Positions 1 to 12,038 of a DNA stretch of 64,000 bases are shown in pieces. Position numbers and translations under genes: made by a program. Every line of letters starts with the position of its first letter. Positions within the stretch are counted from its first letter, which is position 1. The notes under the pieces are model-generated. The model saw nothing but the letters and a program-made list of their open reading frames with translations. It ran no database searches and was not told the DNA's origin. Source of the DNA: Paramecium tetraurelia (taxonomy: Eukaryota; Ciliophora; Oligohymenophorea; Peniculida; Parameciidae); contig NW_001799631.1 in assembly GCF_000165425.1 (NCBI RefSeq), positions 7,805-71,804 on the forward strand, written 5' to 3'.

Positions 1-199
1 TACATTTAGTCTCTTAGAAAGATAAATTTGTATTTGTAAATCGAGTTTCATCTTATAAGCTATAGGATATAAGCTTCGATATGATACTTTTAGAATCCAG
101 TATACCTAGATTTGTGATTCTAATATAGATTTGCTAATCATAGGATATAGAAGAGAGAATTGAAGTTCATAAAATGATATAAATTAGATTATATTTATA
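1..199. other. Window edge, no gene resolved
   Basis: AT-rich sequence downstream of the EF-hand gene. A plus-strand frame without TGA runs through part of it, but I see no start, motif or splice site that supports a gene. Confidence 0.3.
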
Positions 200-663
200 T
201 CAATTATTATGTTATTCTTGCTAAACAATAGATTTTCTCTTAGAATTGTCTTCAACTATTTATTTGACCTGACTCTTTTTTCTCATTTAATCTCGTTTAA
301 CAAACTCATCTACTTTCCGAAATTATACCCACGCTTTGCCTTCCATCAGATTGTCCAACTAATAATTTCTAAGAATGGGTGTACCTCTTCAAAAATCTCT
401 TTATCAGAATATCCACTCTTTTTGACTATTTCCCAGAAGGCCATCCATTCATCTTCAGTGATCTAACCACTTTTATCAAAATCGACAGCATTAAATAATG
501 CTTGAGTATTCACCTTAGCAAAATTGGCTTTCCAAAACTTTTGAGTTTCATCCTTATCGATAGAACCAGAATTATTGACATCAATTTTCTTGAAAATCTC
601 TAATGCTTTTTATCTTAATTAAGGCGATAATCCTTAAGATTGTTTTTGAGCTCCACAACCCAT
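200..663 (-). CDS. Small EF-hand calcium-binding protein
   Basis: Two exons, 145 residues, with a 26-nt GT-AG intron after residues FEE (about nt 346-371). The N-terminus MGCGAQ suggests N-myristoylation with a palmitoylatable Cys. Two calcium-loop-like segments are visible, DVNNSGSIDKDE and DFDKSGQITEDE, each with acidic residues at the coordinating positions. Without the splice the frame hits TGA early; with it the protein runs on through LMEGKAWV to a basic C-terminus. It is probably a membrane-associated Ca2+ sensor or adaptor, though the target is unknown. It is divergently arranged with the DHHC gene, only 19 bp between start codons. Confidence 0.85.
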
Positions 664-682
664 TATAATAATTAATTAAGTA

Positions 683-1877
683 ATGTTATACCTAGCAATT
701 CTAATCTTGCTATTATTACTAGTAGGTGCATCCCTGTACTTATTAGTGTGTGTAGACCCCAACTCTCCAGGATTCTTAGGGGATATGAATAGATTTGTAT
801 TCTTCACTCTTCCTGAGACAATCAAGTAAATTCAAGCATAATGCCTAGAAAGATATGTGGAGATAAAATATTCGGAGTCTTCAAAATAGGAATAAAATAC
901 TTTTTCTTTACTAATCATCCAATAGTGTAAATATTCTATGTAATTGTGGCAATGGGAGGATATTTGATTTATTTCTTTTTTGGATGTTTCACATTGTTTG
1001 GTAATAATCCTTTTGTGTCCCATGTAGACACAGTAATTGGATCAATTATGGCAATCTTGTCTTTCTATTCCTTTTTTTAAGCTTGTAAATATCGACCAGG
1101 AATAATAACTAAGGAGAATAATTAAGAGTACGTTAAGGAATTTAAGGAGTACTACGATAATGTAGTTTATTTGAAAGATAATCAATGCAGCACATGTAAT
1201 ATTATCAAGCCAGCAAGAAGTAAGCATTGTAGAGTATGCAATGTATGCGTAAGTAAATTTGATCATCATTGTGTTTGGATCAAATAATGTGTTGGATAAA
1301 AGAATTATAAGTACTTTGTGAAATTCATCATCCTTCATGCCATGCTCTGTGATTATGGAGCTTACTTAGGCTTTCGTTGTATATGGGGGATCATTGTGAA
1401 AGAAAATCTATTTGAAGCTAAAATCAAGTAAATAAATTTGTTCAATTTAGAGATCCTTATACAGGATAGACATTAAAAGCTAGTTGGTCTATTATAATAA
1501 TGCATCTGTTAAGTAAAAACTCAATATTCATTTTTCTTATCATTATGTGTATTATAATGGGTATTTCTTTGACATGTTTTTCAATTTATCATTTGTATAT
1601 GATTGGAAAGGACACTACAAGTAATGAAAGGATGAAGAGAAGTGAGTTTTTGAAGTTCTTCCAAGAAGAGACTTCGCGCATAGAAAAGTCACTCAAAGAT
1701 GCAAAAACTCAAGAGGAGATTAAGGAGTTAAGTGATAAATTGGAGAAAATTAAGTCATGTAAAAATAGGACAATTTCAGCTAAATCCATAGGGATTTGGA
1801 AGGGATTGAAGTAAGTGTATAATCAACCAGATGAATTGGATCAGAAAATTAAAATAAACAATAAAAAAAAATAATGA
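683..1877 (+). CDS. DHHC palmitoyltransferase
   Basis: A protein of 382 residues with two 23-nt introns (826-848 and 1428-1450). An N-terminal hydrophobic segment follows the start MLYLAILIL. The cysteine-rich domain contains [18 protein letters not shown], then [15 protein letters not shown], so the DHHC catalytic motif lies near residues 186-189. Hydrophobic segments on both sides give the usual multi-pass topology, and the tail is a Lys/Glu-rich helix. The family transfers palmitate to cysteines of membrane-associated proteins. The adjacent EF-hand gene encodes an MGC N-terminus, a typical type of substrate, but a functional link is only inference. Confidence 0.95.
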
Positions 1878-1888
1878 ATTAATAATAT

Positions 1889-3805
1889 ATGTGTTCTAGG
1901 CATCAAAATTAAGCATTGTCTCATGTTCTCATTAATCATAAGCAGTAAGGGTTATGTTGTCAATAATGCATATATTAAGACAGTTTACCGTAGCAATTGG
2001 TTGTCCCTTTGCAATAGTTCCTCACTTTAGTTAGGTCTGAGATTAATAATAAAATTAACGATATTCATGAAGAGAAGAAGATTAGCACTCAATATGAGAA
2101 ATTACACATGGATGTACTCAAGAATATTCAGCAAGCATTCAAATAAATTCAAAACTTCATCTTTCAGCAATCCTATCAATAAATGAAATAAAATGAAGAT
2201 GTTTACCAAGCCCAAACCTTAATCGAACAAATTGAATAAAGATAGATAACAAATCGATAGGCTCAAGATAATGTGATCTTATTATTGGAAAAGTCAATCG
2301 ATTACAATGGCAAGAAATTTGAATTGAAAAATTATAGTGGCAAACAATTCAAAGATCAATTGAATTAAGTAATGCTGTGCTATAATCAATTATAAGTGAT
2401 GCAGTCCATTTTGTAATTGCAAAATAATGTAGAATAGATTTTTAAGAGACACTCTCAATAAAAGGAATTCTCCAATTATAATTAAAATAATAATAATAAT
2501 CCACAAATCACTCAATAAACTACATCTACCTAGAAATTCAAGTATGAATACACAAATGCTTAGTAAAATTAACAGTATGCTCCATAATAATTGAGTTAAA
2601 CAATGCAATTAACTAATACAAATTAAACACCTTAGAATAAATAAAATGAATTTTCAAGACAAAATACCCAATCTAAAAATCCAACTCAAAGTTCACGAAG
2701 CCATTCAATAGAGAATAAATAAGTTTAATATTTGGATCAAAGTTAGAATTATTAAACTGACAGATCCTTAACACCATAATCTATGAAAACTGATTAATCA
2801 AATAAACCATATCAATTTTAATCTGGATTGCTATTTGGAGAATAACTCAAACGAACCATAAGTGACAAACAATAGGAATAAATTAGACAGCAACAAAACA
2901 CAAGTTCTTCTTTAATAAGTAGATCAAATTTGTTTCCAAAAACAGAAAAATAATATTCAATTAAAGTTCATGAAAAAAGAATATCATAATTGCAAGTAGG
3001 ATAGCTATGCATTTTTACTAGTTCTTATGATAAATTAATTCGAGCCTGGGATAAGGCAAATGGGAAGATGATAGCAACTTTAGAAGGGCATACAAGAGAG
3101 ATTGTCAATATCAAATTTAAATTTGATACTTTAGCATCTTGTGGTTAAGATAAAGTCATCAGAATCTGGAAACATCACCCAAGATGGCAATTAATCGGTA
3201 ATTTAAAAGGACATTAAGGAACAATCACATGTTTAGATTTCTTAAATCCAAAGTAGTTAATATCAGGAAGTGAGGATTAAAGTATCAAAATTTGGGATTT
3301 AGATAAAATGTTAGAAATCCACTATCTGAAATTTGATTTTGGAATCTACTCTTTGGCGATCTATAATGAGAAATTCTTCGTTGGGGGAGATGGCATCTTG
3401 ATTGTTCATTAATGCCCTTAGTTGCAATAAACTAACTTCATTTAATTACATGAATCACCTATCCTAATCATTTTATAAACCAAATTATATATAATAACTA
3501 TTGATAAAGAAGGAATAATTAAGTTATTGAATCAATAATCGTATCAGGTTATCAAAGAACTTAGAGATGATTATGAAATTAGTAGTGCTCTCTATATTTA
3601 GCAATTCAACTTCCTTGTTATCGGATTGAGCACAAAGAATGGAGAAGGAAAGATCTGTTTTTGGTCTTTGGATACTTTTCGTAAGATAAAAGAAATTTAT
3701 GATAATGGTTCAGGAGTAGGAGGGTTGGCATGGGAATCTCCGTATCTGTGGTCAGGTCATGATAATAAAAGATTGGAAAGTATCAAATTTTTATAGTAAT
3801 AATGA
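1889..3805 (+). CDS. Zinc-finger-like / coiled-coil / WD40 protein
   Basis: An uninterrupted 638-residue frame. The first 30 residues carry a C..H...C..C pattern (MCSRHQ, then GLCCQQC), like the B-box-type start of many Paramecium WD proteins. A coiled-coil and long Gln/Asn-rich linker follow (about residues 45-360). WD40 repeats occupy roughly residues 365-638, with clear units ending RIW and KIWDLD and a GHTREIV blade start. Its start is only 11 bp after the DHHC stop codon, so its promoter must lie within or overlap the upstream gene's 3' end. The specific role cannot be told; it is probably a scaffold. Confidence 0.85.
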
Positions 3806-3910
3806 GATGATGTAATTCACAACTTTATGTTATTTATTATATTTCAGCTATAATGGTTAATAAATTGTCATTTAATTTCATGAATTCTTCTATTTTATAT
3901 TAATTAATTT

Positions 3911-4348
3911 ATGGGTTGTTCAATAACATTAGTTTAAAACCCTCCGACTGACCCCTTGTCATCCATTTCATCAGATGATCTCTAAGAAAGCGAAGTATCT
4001 TTACTTTGGATTCACGACGATGTTGCTTAATTAAAAATTAATGTAGAAAAGCAAAAAGAACATTATCCTGAAGACAATACACCTGCGGTGTAACACTGGA
4101 TTAACTGCCAAAGCATTTCCTTGAGATCAAGCAAATAATCTGACACTTATTCAAAAAAATCTTGTTTGAAGTCACAAAGCGTAACTCCACCACATTCGTA
4201 ACATACAAATACAAAGAAAGTGCATTTCGTTCAACCCAAAAAAAAAAATAAGCAATCACAGAATGGTACAAAGAAGAAAAATAAAAAGAAACTCTCAAGG
4301 TGGTCTGAATAGCCTTAATAGCGAATCAATTTGGATGATATATTTTGA
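3911..4348 (+). CDS. Small basic protein with MGCS N-terminus
   Basis: A 145-residue single-exon frame from MGCSITLVQ to TGA. The MGCS start is a typical myristoylation/palmitoylation signal. The middle is acidic and Ser-rich (SSISSDDLQESEVS). The last third is strongly Lys-rich (PKKKNKQS, TKKKNKKKLS). I do not recognise a domain. The lipidation signal plus basic tail would favour peripheral attachment to an acidic membrane; that is inference. Confidence 0.7.
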
Positions 4349-5879
4349 TTATGTGTCTTCTTTACTCTTAAGGCCCATTTATATATTTTTTAATATTAAT
4401 ATTCAGTGAATTTATCAATTTAAACCATTTTTAATGAATGATGAACAATACTGATTATTTACAGTCGAAAATCTTTCTCAAATTTACAACATATCACATT
4501 TTTTTAACAAATTTTGATAAATAAATATAAGATACTTCTTGTTTTGTTTTTTTTCTAAATCAGCTATGGTTTATCATCATGCTCTTGCTTTGGTGACTTT
4601 CAAAATTATGATTGGTATTAAATTGTAGAGTTAAAAGGAGTCTTCTATGCTATTTGATCATTATCATTTATTGGCTAATTTATTTAAACTTTCTTAAACT
4701 AATTTTTCGAATAATTTAATTCAGTAAATAATTAATAAATATTTTTTAGTTGAGCTAGATTTTATAATACACTAATTTGAGGGTGTAAAACCTTTTATTT
4801 TCTATTGAAGTTCAAGATTTATACATTATTAAGCACCCTGAACTTAATTAACCACTATCAATATCTAAGATTAAATTATTGACTTTCTATTAAGCATCTA
4901 TAGTGGATTTGTTATACATTTTATATATAATAATGTATTGGTTGTCATCATTGAATAAAGTTCAGTAATTCTCGATAACAATTTGTAAATTAAAATCCAA
5001 AACAGCATATTTGAATTTCATATGGGAATCTCTTCCTCGCTTAGTACAAATTGTTCAAATTCAAGCTTGTTCATCCTTGTCTCACATAAATGTATATTGA
5101 TGATAATTTTGTATTATCATCAAATTTATGGGCAGTCTAAATTTAAATTTTAAACTAGCATAAATGAACATAGTTTCTAGATTGGCATCAATTTTATAGA
5201 TGTTGGATTATTAAATGGGGGAAATTAATAAAAACCTTTAAAGGTTAGCCACAATTTTGTTATGATTTCCTGTTTTTTGAAAATTAAGGTTTTAAAAATT
5301 TTTGTCTTAAAACTAAATTATAGATTATTTTTTTGCCTCTATTCAATAAATTAATACTGTTAATAACGATTTGAAGTAATTGATCGTCCCTTCTCTTAAT
5401 TTCAAATTGAAATAAGAAATCTTCTGAGGTGGATTTTATAATTCAGTGAATTCTATGTTTTTGTGATTATTTCTGAGTAGAAACTATATTTTACATAATA
5501 TCTTACGGTATTCCGAAGTTACTAATAGAGATATTTATAGCTGCGAATTTATTATAATATAAATTTTAATATATTCATTTGTGGTAACAATGAACTAATC
5601 TAATTTGAGTAAATGTGATATGAATTTAGAGTAGCTTATTTATTTCAGAAGAAAAATAATATTTTATATTGATGTTTATTGCTTAATACGATTTACTTAA
5701 TAATTTGAAATTTTATTCTTCATATAATAATATTAAAAATAAAATTCAGTTTGAAATTTCCTGAATAATAATTAAAATTAATTTTCTTATGGGAGTCTAT
5801 ATCAACACATAATCGAAGTAAAAGAAACTATCCTAATGGATTATATTCTAATTCATATTTAATTGATATAATTTTCAAA
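4349..5879. other. Gene-poor stretch with decayed coding remnants
   Basis: There is no complete gene. Coding-like pieces occur in changing plus-strand frames around 4.9-5.35 kb, including a stretch reading KWGKLIKTFKG that resembles a WD40 strand. They are interrupted by TGA and frame changes, so a relic of a WD-type gene is possible but not proven. The rest is AT-rich without features I can name. Confidence 0.35.
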
Positions 5880-6680
5880 ATGTCTGCATCAATGGAACTA
5901 CTTTAAGGAGAGTAACTTAAGCACTTTTTTGATAATCATTTGATATTACACAAGAACCATGATTTTGAATAACAAATATTTTGGAAATTTGAGTAAAGCG
6001 AAAACTATTAAATTCTAATAATGTATGTTGAAGGTCTTATATATAAGATTCATTTCAGACAATAATAGCTGCATGAAGAGGATGGAAAGTTGAAAGAGAT
6101 TTCGAAGTAGTAAGAAATGAAATAAGAAGATAGCTAGCCATATTCACCAATTGAATGAATAGAGAGTAAGATAGTGAGAAATGTAATTATGAGAGAATAT
6201 CAATAGCAAAATTGGATGAATAAAGAAGACAAAAATGATTTTAAGTTTGTACAAAAAGTATGATGCTATTAAAAGGAGAAGAAAGTCTTGAGTTTCAGGA
6301 AGTATCTGATGTTAAGTGAAAAAATGAGAAAAAAGAAATTAAATCCATTTTGCACTAACATTTCTATTTATAAGATGAATTATTTATTCATCTATAAAAA
6401 TTTTAATTCCATTATCAGAAATGCATTAAAAGAGAGGATAAAATTGATTTTATAGTAATTAAGTATTATAACGTCTTAGTTAGTTTCACCTTTGATTAAT
6501 CAGAAATTTGATAATTCTTAATCATCAATTAAGTATCAAAAAAATATTTATAGCAATTAACCAATCAAATAGTTTAGTGACATTTCATAATTGGATCAGA
6601 AAAGGACCATGAAAATTTTTAATAATATATCATCCATTGCAAAAATTAATCTTAATCTAAATTTCATACTTCTCTCTTGA
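5880..6680 (+). pseudogene. Unknown reading frame broken by TGA, possible pseudogene
   Basis: From an ATG (MSASMELLQGEQ) an open frame runs to TGA near 6169, then continues in the same frame to 6680. A second in-frame TGA lies inside a possible 27-nt GT-AG intron (about 6251-6277). The composition is protein-like: an acidic, Gln-rich first part with HEEDGKLKEIS, then a Lys/Arg-rich segment. No family is recognised. With one stop not explained by splicing, it is either a decayed gene or a short gene ending at the first TGA. Confidence 0.4.
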
Positions 6681-7014
6681 TTAGAGTATAACAATTTGAT
6701 AAGTTCCTTTTGTTTCTAATCACGAAATTTACAGCAACTCATGGCAGAAATACTGATTTAAGATTCAGAAGCTAAATCGAATAATTTCACAAATTAATAC
6801 CAATAAATTCATTTCTATTTTTCTTAATAATTATTCCACATATGCATATTTGCAGCTTTCAATCTCCAAAATATCTTTCAGTCAATTCAACTTTAATTTC
6901 TACACCAAATTTCGTTAGGTGCTTAAATTCAATTCTTTGATTCAATCATTTGATTCTAATTAGATTATAACCAAGTAAGTATATTTAATAATAGTTCAAG
7001 AATATATATTAAAC
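6681..7014. other. Intergenic, nothing recognised
   Basis: AT-rich spacer between the broken frame and the minus-strand HTH gene. No gene or motif was seen. Confidence 0.4.
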
Positions 7015-7367
7015 TCACAAGGAAATCTGGGTGGTTGTTTAATGTACTATTTTTGAACTTACTTACTCACCAGCAATTTAGGTGATTATTCGGTAAACTA
7101 TAACCTTTGTTGTGGTGGTTCTGTAAAAGCATCTTTTTGCTAAATAGGCGCTTTATTTATTTCTGATCATGTTGTTTCGATAGTAGAAGAATATGGATTT
7201 TGCCACTGAATACTTGATGTTTAATTGCTAAGCAGCCTAAAAATAGAATGAACACAAACTTGCTTTATTTTCTTGCCCTTTAGGCATATTAAATGAATGA
7301 GGGTTTGTCTGAGTTCAGAAGATAGCTTGTAATATTATGTTTTGTGTCTTTTGGAATCTTATTTCAT
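7015..7367 (-). CDS. Small helix-turn-helix protein (cluster copy A)
   Basis: Two exons, 109 residues, 23-nt intron at 7237-7259. Exon 1 gives a basic N-terminus followed by RQTLIHLICLKGKKIKQ. Exon 2 opens with AAQQLNIKYSVAKSI, a canonical helix-turn-helix core of the type seen in Tc/IS-like transposases and in a large Paramecium family. The C-terminal part contains IITQIAGEQV, matching IGG-type motifs in copies C and D. The intron sits exactly before the AAxxLNI helix in all four copies. It is probably a DNA-binding protein; no catalytic domain is present. Both exons are open and the start is the first ATG. Confidence 0.65.
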
Positions 7368-8016
7368 TTATTATATAATTTTTGAATAAATCTTCTGTGA
7401 TTATATAAAAGAAATATAATTAATCCGAATAATTCAACTCACACAATTACAATGAAATAATCTTTGTACAATTTTATTGAAACTTCTTGATTCATTAACA
7501 GAAAATTATAACGAATTTGTATGAATTTTCTAAGTTGCTAATTTATATGTTATAGGTGTGTGGTTATGGAAATATCCTAATAATTTGAAATTACGGTAAT
7601 TTCCTAATGCTTGCTATTATAGATTTTAGTCTGCAGAGTAAATCTTAAATTTGTCTAACTCAAGTTCGTTGGTAAAGAATAGGAAAGTAAAGAGAAAAGG
7701 TTCTTGAACTTTATTGTAACAAATTTATTAAAATTATCTTTTTGCTCCATCTAAGTTAACGCAGGAGAGATTTATTTTTCGATCCCTAGTTAGATGAGAG
7801 ATTTATTAAAATGCTTAATGCTCCTAAATAACTCCCCCAGAGTTAATGAAAAATTGATTACGATTCATCTCCGTAAGCAGGGGAGTATGGAGATTGATCT
7901 ATAAAACATATTATGAATAATAAAAATAATATTATGTTGTTTGTAAAATGAATTATAAATTTATGATACATTATAATTATTAACAATGACTGATTATTAT
8001 TTAAATTATTACATTA
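7368..8016. other. Intergenic, nothing recognised
   Basis: AT-rich sequence with a locally less AT-rich segment near 7.75-7.9 kb. I checked that segment for a tRNA cloverleaf and found no pairing T-arm or acceptor stem. Confidence 0.4.
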
Positions 8017-8405
8017 ATGACAACTGATCGATATTAATTACTAATTTTTGATGAGGAACTCATGCAGTTTAAAATTTTTATTATATCTATAGGAACCCTA
8101 TTCACGACGAGTCCTCTCTTGAACATCTCATGACTATGTGTATTCAACAATCCACTCATAATCAAAACAAAAACCCATCTTATTCGAAGTAGACATTCAC
8201 CAAAGATGAAGACAGAGAGATCCTCAAACATGTATTTCAACATGGACCAAATTTTAATAAGATTGTCAAATATTTCCCAGGTAAAACGATGAATATGATA
8301 AAAAATCGTTATTATAAGAAACTTCGTTATTTAAAATAGGAATTGGATGTGGATAATCCTTGGGTGTCCATTTGCAACAATTCTAAGATTACAAAAAATC
8401 ATTGA
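8017..8405 (+). CDS. Small Myb/SANT-domain protein
   Basis: Two exons, 120 residues, 26-nt intron at 8067-8092. The core reads FTKDEDREILKHVFQHGPNF, followed by a KNRYYKKLR third helix. That is a single Myb/SANT repeat: a first helix with D/E-rich start, a GPNF turn and a basic recognition helix. Aromatic residues replace some of the classical tryptophans, as is common in ciliate SANT proteins. It probably binds DNA or histone tails; the target is unknown. Confidence 0.75.
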
Positions 8406-8475
8406 ATTTTTTACTTTTTATATTAATAATTAAAGTATATTCATATTTATATTTAATTTGTTGTAAATTTTAACT

Positions 8476-9925
8476 ATGCCTAGAAACACAATTAAAAAGA
8501 CTGTCAAAAAGATTAAAAAGCCCAAAACCATGAACTCTAAGTAGAACAACAAATAAAAAATCGATGACGATGAATCAATCGATTCAGAATACTTGGATGA
8601 ATTGGAAAATCAAAAACCATAAAATATTTCAGATAAAAGTGATAGTGAAATTGATGAAACAGAAGATAATAGAAGGTTGAGATTGGCTAAATAAATTTTA
8701 TAACAAACCAAATAAGAACTGTAATCCAAAAAAAATGATGACTTTTTTCAAGATCATCATGACATTCACATGAATGATGAAGACAAGAGATTAAATGTAG
8801 CCTTACTCGAGAAAGTATCTTATTCGCCCTATCATAGTTCGCTGAAAAACACACCATCTATCAATCATAAATCCAAAAATTTGATCGACAATTCAATCGA
8901 GAAACCTATAAAGGTCATCTGAGAGCAATCACTTGCACTTAGGTGGATGAATTCGCCAAGCATATGTACTCTTGTTCCAAAGATTCGAGCATAATCAAAT
9001 GTAAATACAATTATTTGAGTTTTCAGGGGACTTGGAAACCAAGAAGAAGGAGTTCATTTAGAGAGAAGTTGGCAAACATGGAGATGGCCACTATGATGAA
9101 GTTCTCACTATCTCCTTGAACTTTGATGGCAAGATATTAGCTAGTGCTGGCAAAGATCATTCTATTAAATTATGGGACACAACGTCTAACAAATTGATCG
9201 AAACTCTTAAACATCACAAAGCCCCAATTTATGGTGTTAAATTTGGATATAACTCTAATAACCTATGTAGCATCTCTTGCGATAGAACTTTCATCTAATG
9301 GGATGCGGCATAAAGAGCTTATATTGATACATTGTAATATTTACAAGTAATTTATAAGTTTTGGACATAGTACAGAAGCAAATGACATCGATTGCTTTAA
9401 TGCTGACGATTTCTTGAGTTGTGGTTATGATAGATAAATGATTCAATGGAAAACTAAATCAGGAGGACAACTTCTTTACAGTGGACATCAATAATCCATT
9501 GATTGCATCAGAGCTATAACTCTAGACACCTTTGCTACTGGTTCTGTTGATTCTAATATCAACCTATGGAATGTGAAAAAACGAAAACCCTTATTTGAAT
9601 TAAATAAACCTCATGGAGATAGATGGATAACTTCTTTGGTATTATTTTATACTTAAAAATATAGGGAACTATATACAACAGTGACCTTTTGATTTCAGGA
9701 TCCTATGACGACAATCTAAACATATACAAAGTCACAAATAAGGATATTATTAAAGTGAGATCGCTTTAAAGTGTATGATACTCAATGTAATATATTTAGT
9801 TTGGAATAATCAATCATATTAATGTATTTGGAGATAAAATTCTAACGGTTGAGAGTCAAGAACATCGTTTGGGTAGGTGGATTACTTCAACAAAAAGCAA
9901 AAATATAATTGTCTTGTATTTATGA
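8476..9925 (+). CDS. RRP9: U3 snoRNP WD40 protein RRP9/U3-55K
   Basis: Six exons, 436 residues. Introns: 8815-8837, 9001-9026, 9334-9370 (37 nt), 9639-9664 and 9773-9799 (27 nt, in frame, removing a TGA). The N-terminus is very basic (MPRNTIKKTVKKIKK) and then acidic, as in RRP9. The WD40 part starts ETYKGHLRAITC and includes SCSKDSSIIKW, ILASAGKDHSIKLWD and LCSISCDRTFIQWD. The order of these repeats and the KHGDGHYDEVL loop match the U3-55K family. Its role is in U3 snoRNP, acting in early 18S rRNA processing in the nucleolus. Confidence 0.9.
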
Positions 9926-11207
9926 TTTGTTTTCTTATATATAAGTTTTAAAAAGATTTAATACACTATAGAAGAGTCATCATTTTACATTTTATTTTAT
10001 TTCATAATAATTAGCAATTATTACTAGATTTTTTGAAATATATCGGTCAAATCGATTGCATAAGCGACAGCTTTTGGGAAAAACCTCATCTTAATAAAAT
10101 GCTTTCAATTCTGAATGTTTGTATCTATAATTGAAATTTCATATTACACTGATGTGATAATTTCTTTCCAAAAAATAAACGATATTTATTATTTTCACAA
10201 ATGGAATCCTGTTCAATAATTTGAATTAAATCAAGCCTTATTAATAGGATTTCAAAAAACAGTCTTTTGAACCACCTAATTTAGAAATATATGAATGAAT
10301 CTATAATGTGAGGAAATATATTTCTTATTTTAAGTTCCACTTCTTAATTAAATCCACTTTATGATTGGAAATGTAATTCATCTTCTTAATTGTGTTAAAC
10401 TTATTAGGTAATATATAATATTCTCAAAATTTCGGATATATATATAGTTTAGTATTCATACTTAATAATTGATTAAATTCCAAAACTTCAGCACCATTCA
10501 ATTTGAAATTTTTAAATTATCAGCGTAATAATCGATCAACAATAACTAGAAAAATTCAATTATTTATTACATTCTCAATGATTTAATTCTAAGAATATTC
10601 ATTTATTATTAAAAAATTAAAGAATTTTATTTTTCTTCCATTACCTGTCAAATTAATTCCAAACTATAGATTAATTGACTATTGCCATTTGAAAAATTGA
10701 GTAGTCTTCTCAAAGAAGGAAGATTGGGGAGGTCACTTTTTTTTATTTTCAAAAAGTCAATAAATTTAGTTTGATTCAGAGGACATCAAATTTACTTTCA
10801 TCAAGTCATACTTGCTTGTAAAGACGATGCCATCCTGAATAACATTATTTCCTATTTTTAGAATTTACTCCTTGATTGAATAAGTAGTTTAAGATTTAAG
10901 TTAATAATTAAGCAAAGGAGAATGTCAAGGTAGACATTCCTAAAAGTAATCTGTATAATTTTAGCATATTTTCATCAAATTTTTAGTGGGGGACATACCT
11001 GAGAGTAAATGTTAGAATTTAGATAGGAGGAAACACACATTAATAAAAACCCTAATAAAGAATTAGAAGAGTCATATTATAATTTTTATTAATTAAAATA
11101 AAATATCTTTAATATTTAAAAGCCTTATACAAATTTTTTTACTTGTAATATATTTATAGCCAGATCTAATCTTTTTGATTTTATTAATTAAATAACAACA
11201 AAAAATA
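9926..11207. other. Gene-poor stretch with a decayed coding remnant
   Basis: No intact gene. On the minus strand at about 10.64-10.89 kb, coding-like pieces appear in successive frames (for example NVIQDGIVFTSKYDLMKVN and NLPSLRRLLNFSNG), separated by TGA and frame changes. This looks like a lost gene of unknown family. The remainder is AT-rich spacer. Confidence 0.4.
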
Positions 11208-11560
11208 ATGAAAGTAGAACCATCCAATGATAAGGTCCGTTCCTATTGCAGAGTGCCAAGGTTGTAATAACAATAACTCGTAAATCTTGTTTATAAAGAG
11301 GAATGGAAAATCAATTAGGTTGTTATTATGAATTAAGTCTTTTTTAGGCTGCTAAATTATTGAACATTAAGTATGCCACGGCTAAAAATATTGTGCAGAG
11401 ATTCAAGAAAACTCACATTTTTGGAAAAAAAGCCAAACTCCCTGAATCCAAGAGGTGCCAATACAAACTGATCGACAGACCTGAAGTCTAATCATATGCA
11501 GTAAATACCAAAAGTGGATTAGTATTCGATAGTCTTGTCGAATATTCCCAAAAGGCTTGA
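11208..11560 (+). CDS. Small helix-turn-helix protein (cluster copy B)
   Basis: Two exons, 107 residues, 29-nt intron at 11319-11347 beginning GTTG. Exon 1 includes YCRVPRLQQQQLVNLVYKEE, then KINQ. Exon 2 starts AAKLLNIKYATAKNIVQRFK, the HTH core shared with the other three copies. The remainder is basic, then ends SLVEYSQKA. The exon boundary coincides with that of copies A, C and D. It is the only one of the four on the plus strand. DNA binding is likely; function and targets are unknown. Confidence 0.7.
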
Positions 11561-12038
11561 TTGTTATTTTTTTTTATAAATTTCAATCTCCATATATCAA
11601 GAGAAACTTTATTGTTCTATATTTGAATTACTTAACAAATTAAGGTGGAATGTATTGAAAATGAACAAATGGATAAGATTATTAGAATAAAAAAGAAAAA
11701 CAAAATTAAACCTTATTACTGTTTATTTTCAAATTATTCGACTTTTAGTTGGATCTCAATTATAACTAACCATAATTCTCTCTAATCTAATGTGGTTATG
11801 AGAGAAGAAATTAAAATTAGTATCCCAAAAAGGAATTCCATAACTAATGTAAATTTCATTCTTATTTTTTCATTAATTCTGTACCTATTCAATCAACCGT
11901 TTACACAGCCTTCCTAAATATGAAAATTTAATTAATCCCCTAGATGTATATTACATGACACACCTAATACACGCAACTATCACTTAGTATTGGCGAAAAA
12001 GATGGTTAAACTAATCATATTTTATATAATATATATAA
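11561..12038. other. Intergenic, nothing certain
   Basis: A plus-strand frame without TGA covers part of this region (reading about VECIENEQMDKIIRIKKKN). It has no start codon or splice link that I could support. It could be 3' remains related to the HTH gene or chance. Confidence 0.3.

Noticed and set aside
1042-1338. Minus-strand 98-residue ORF
   Set aside because: It is antisense to the DHHC domain, whose motifs are unambiguous on the plus strand.
7740-7900. Possible tRNA in the locally GC-richer segment
   Set aside because: A TTCGATC-like string is present, but no paired T-stem, anticodon stem or acceptor stem could be formed.
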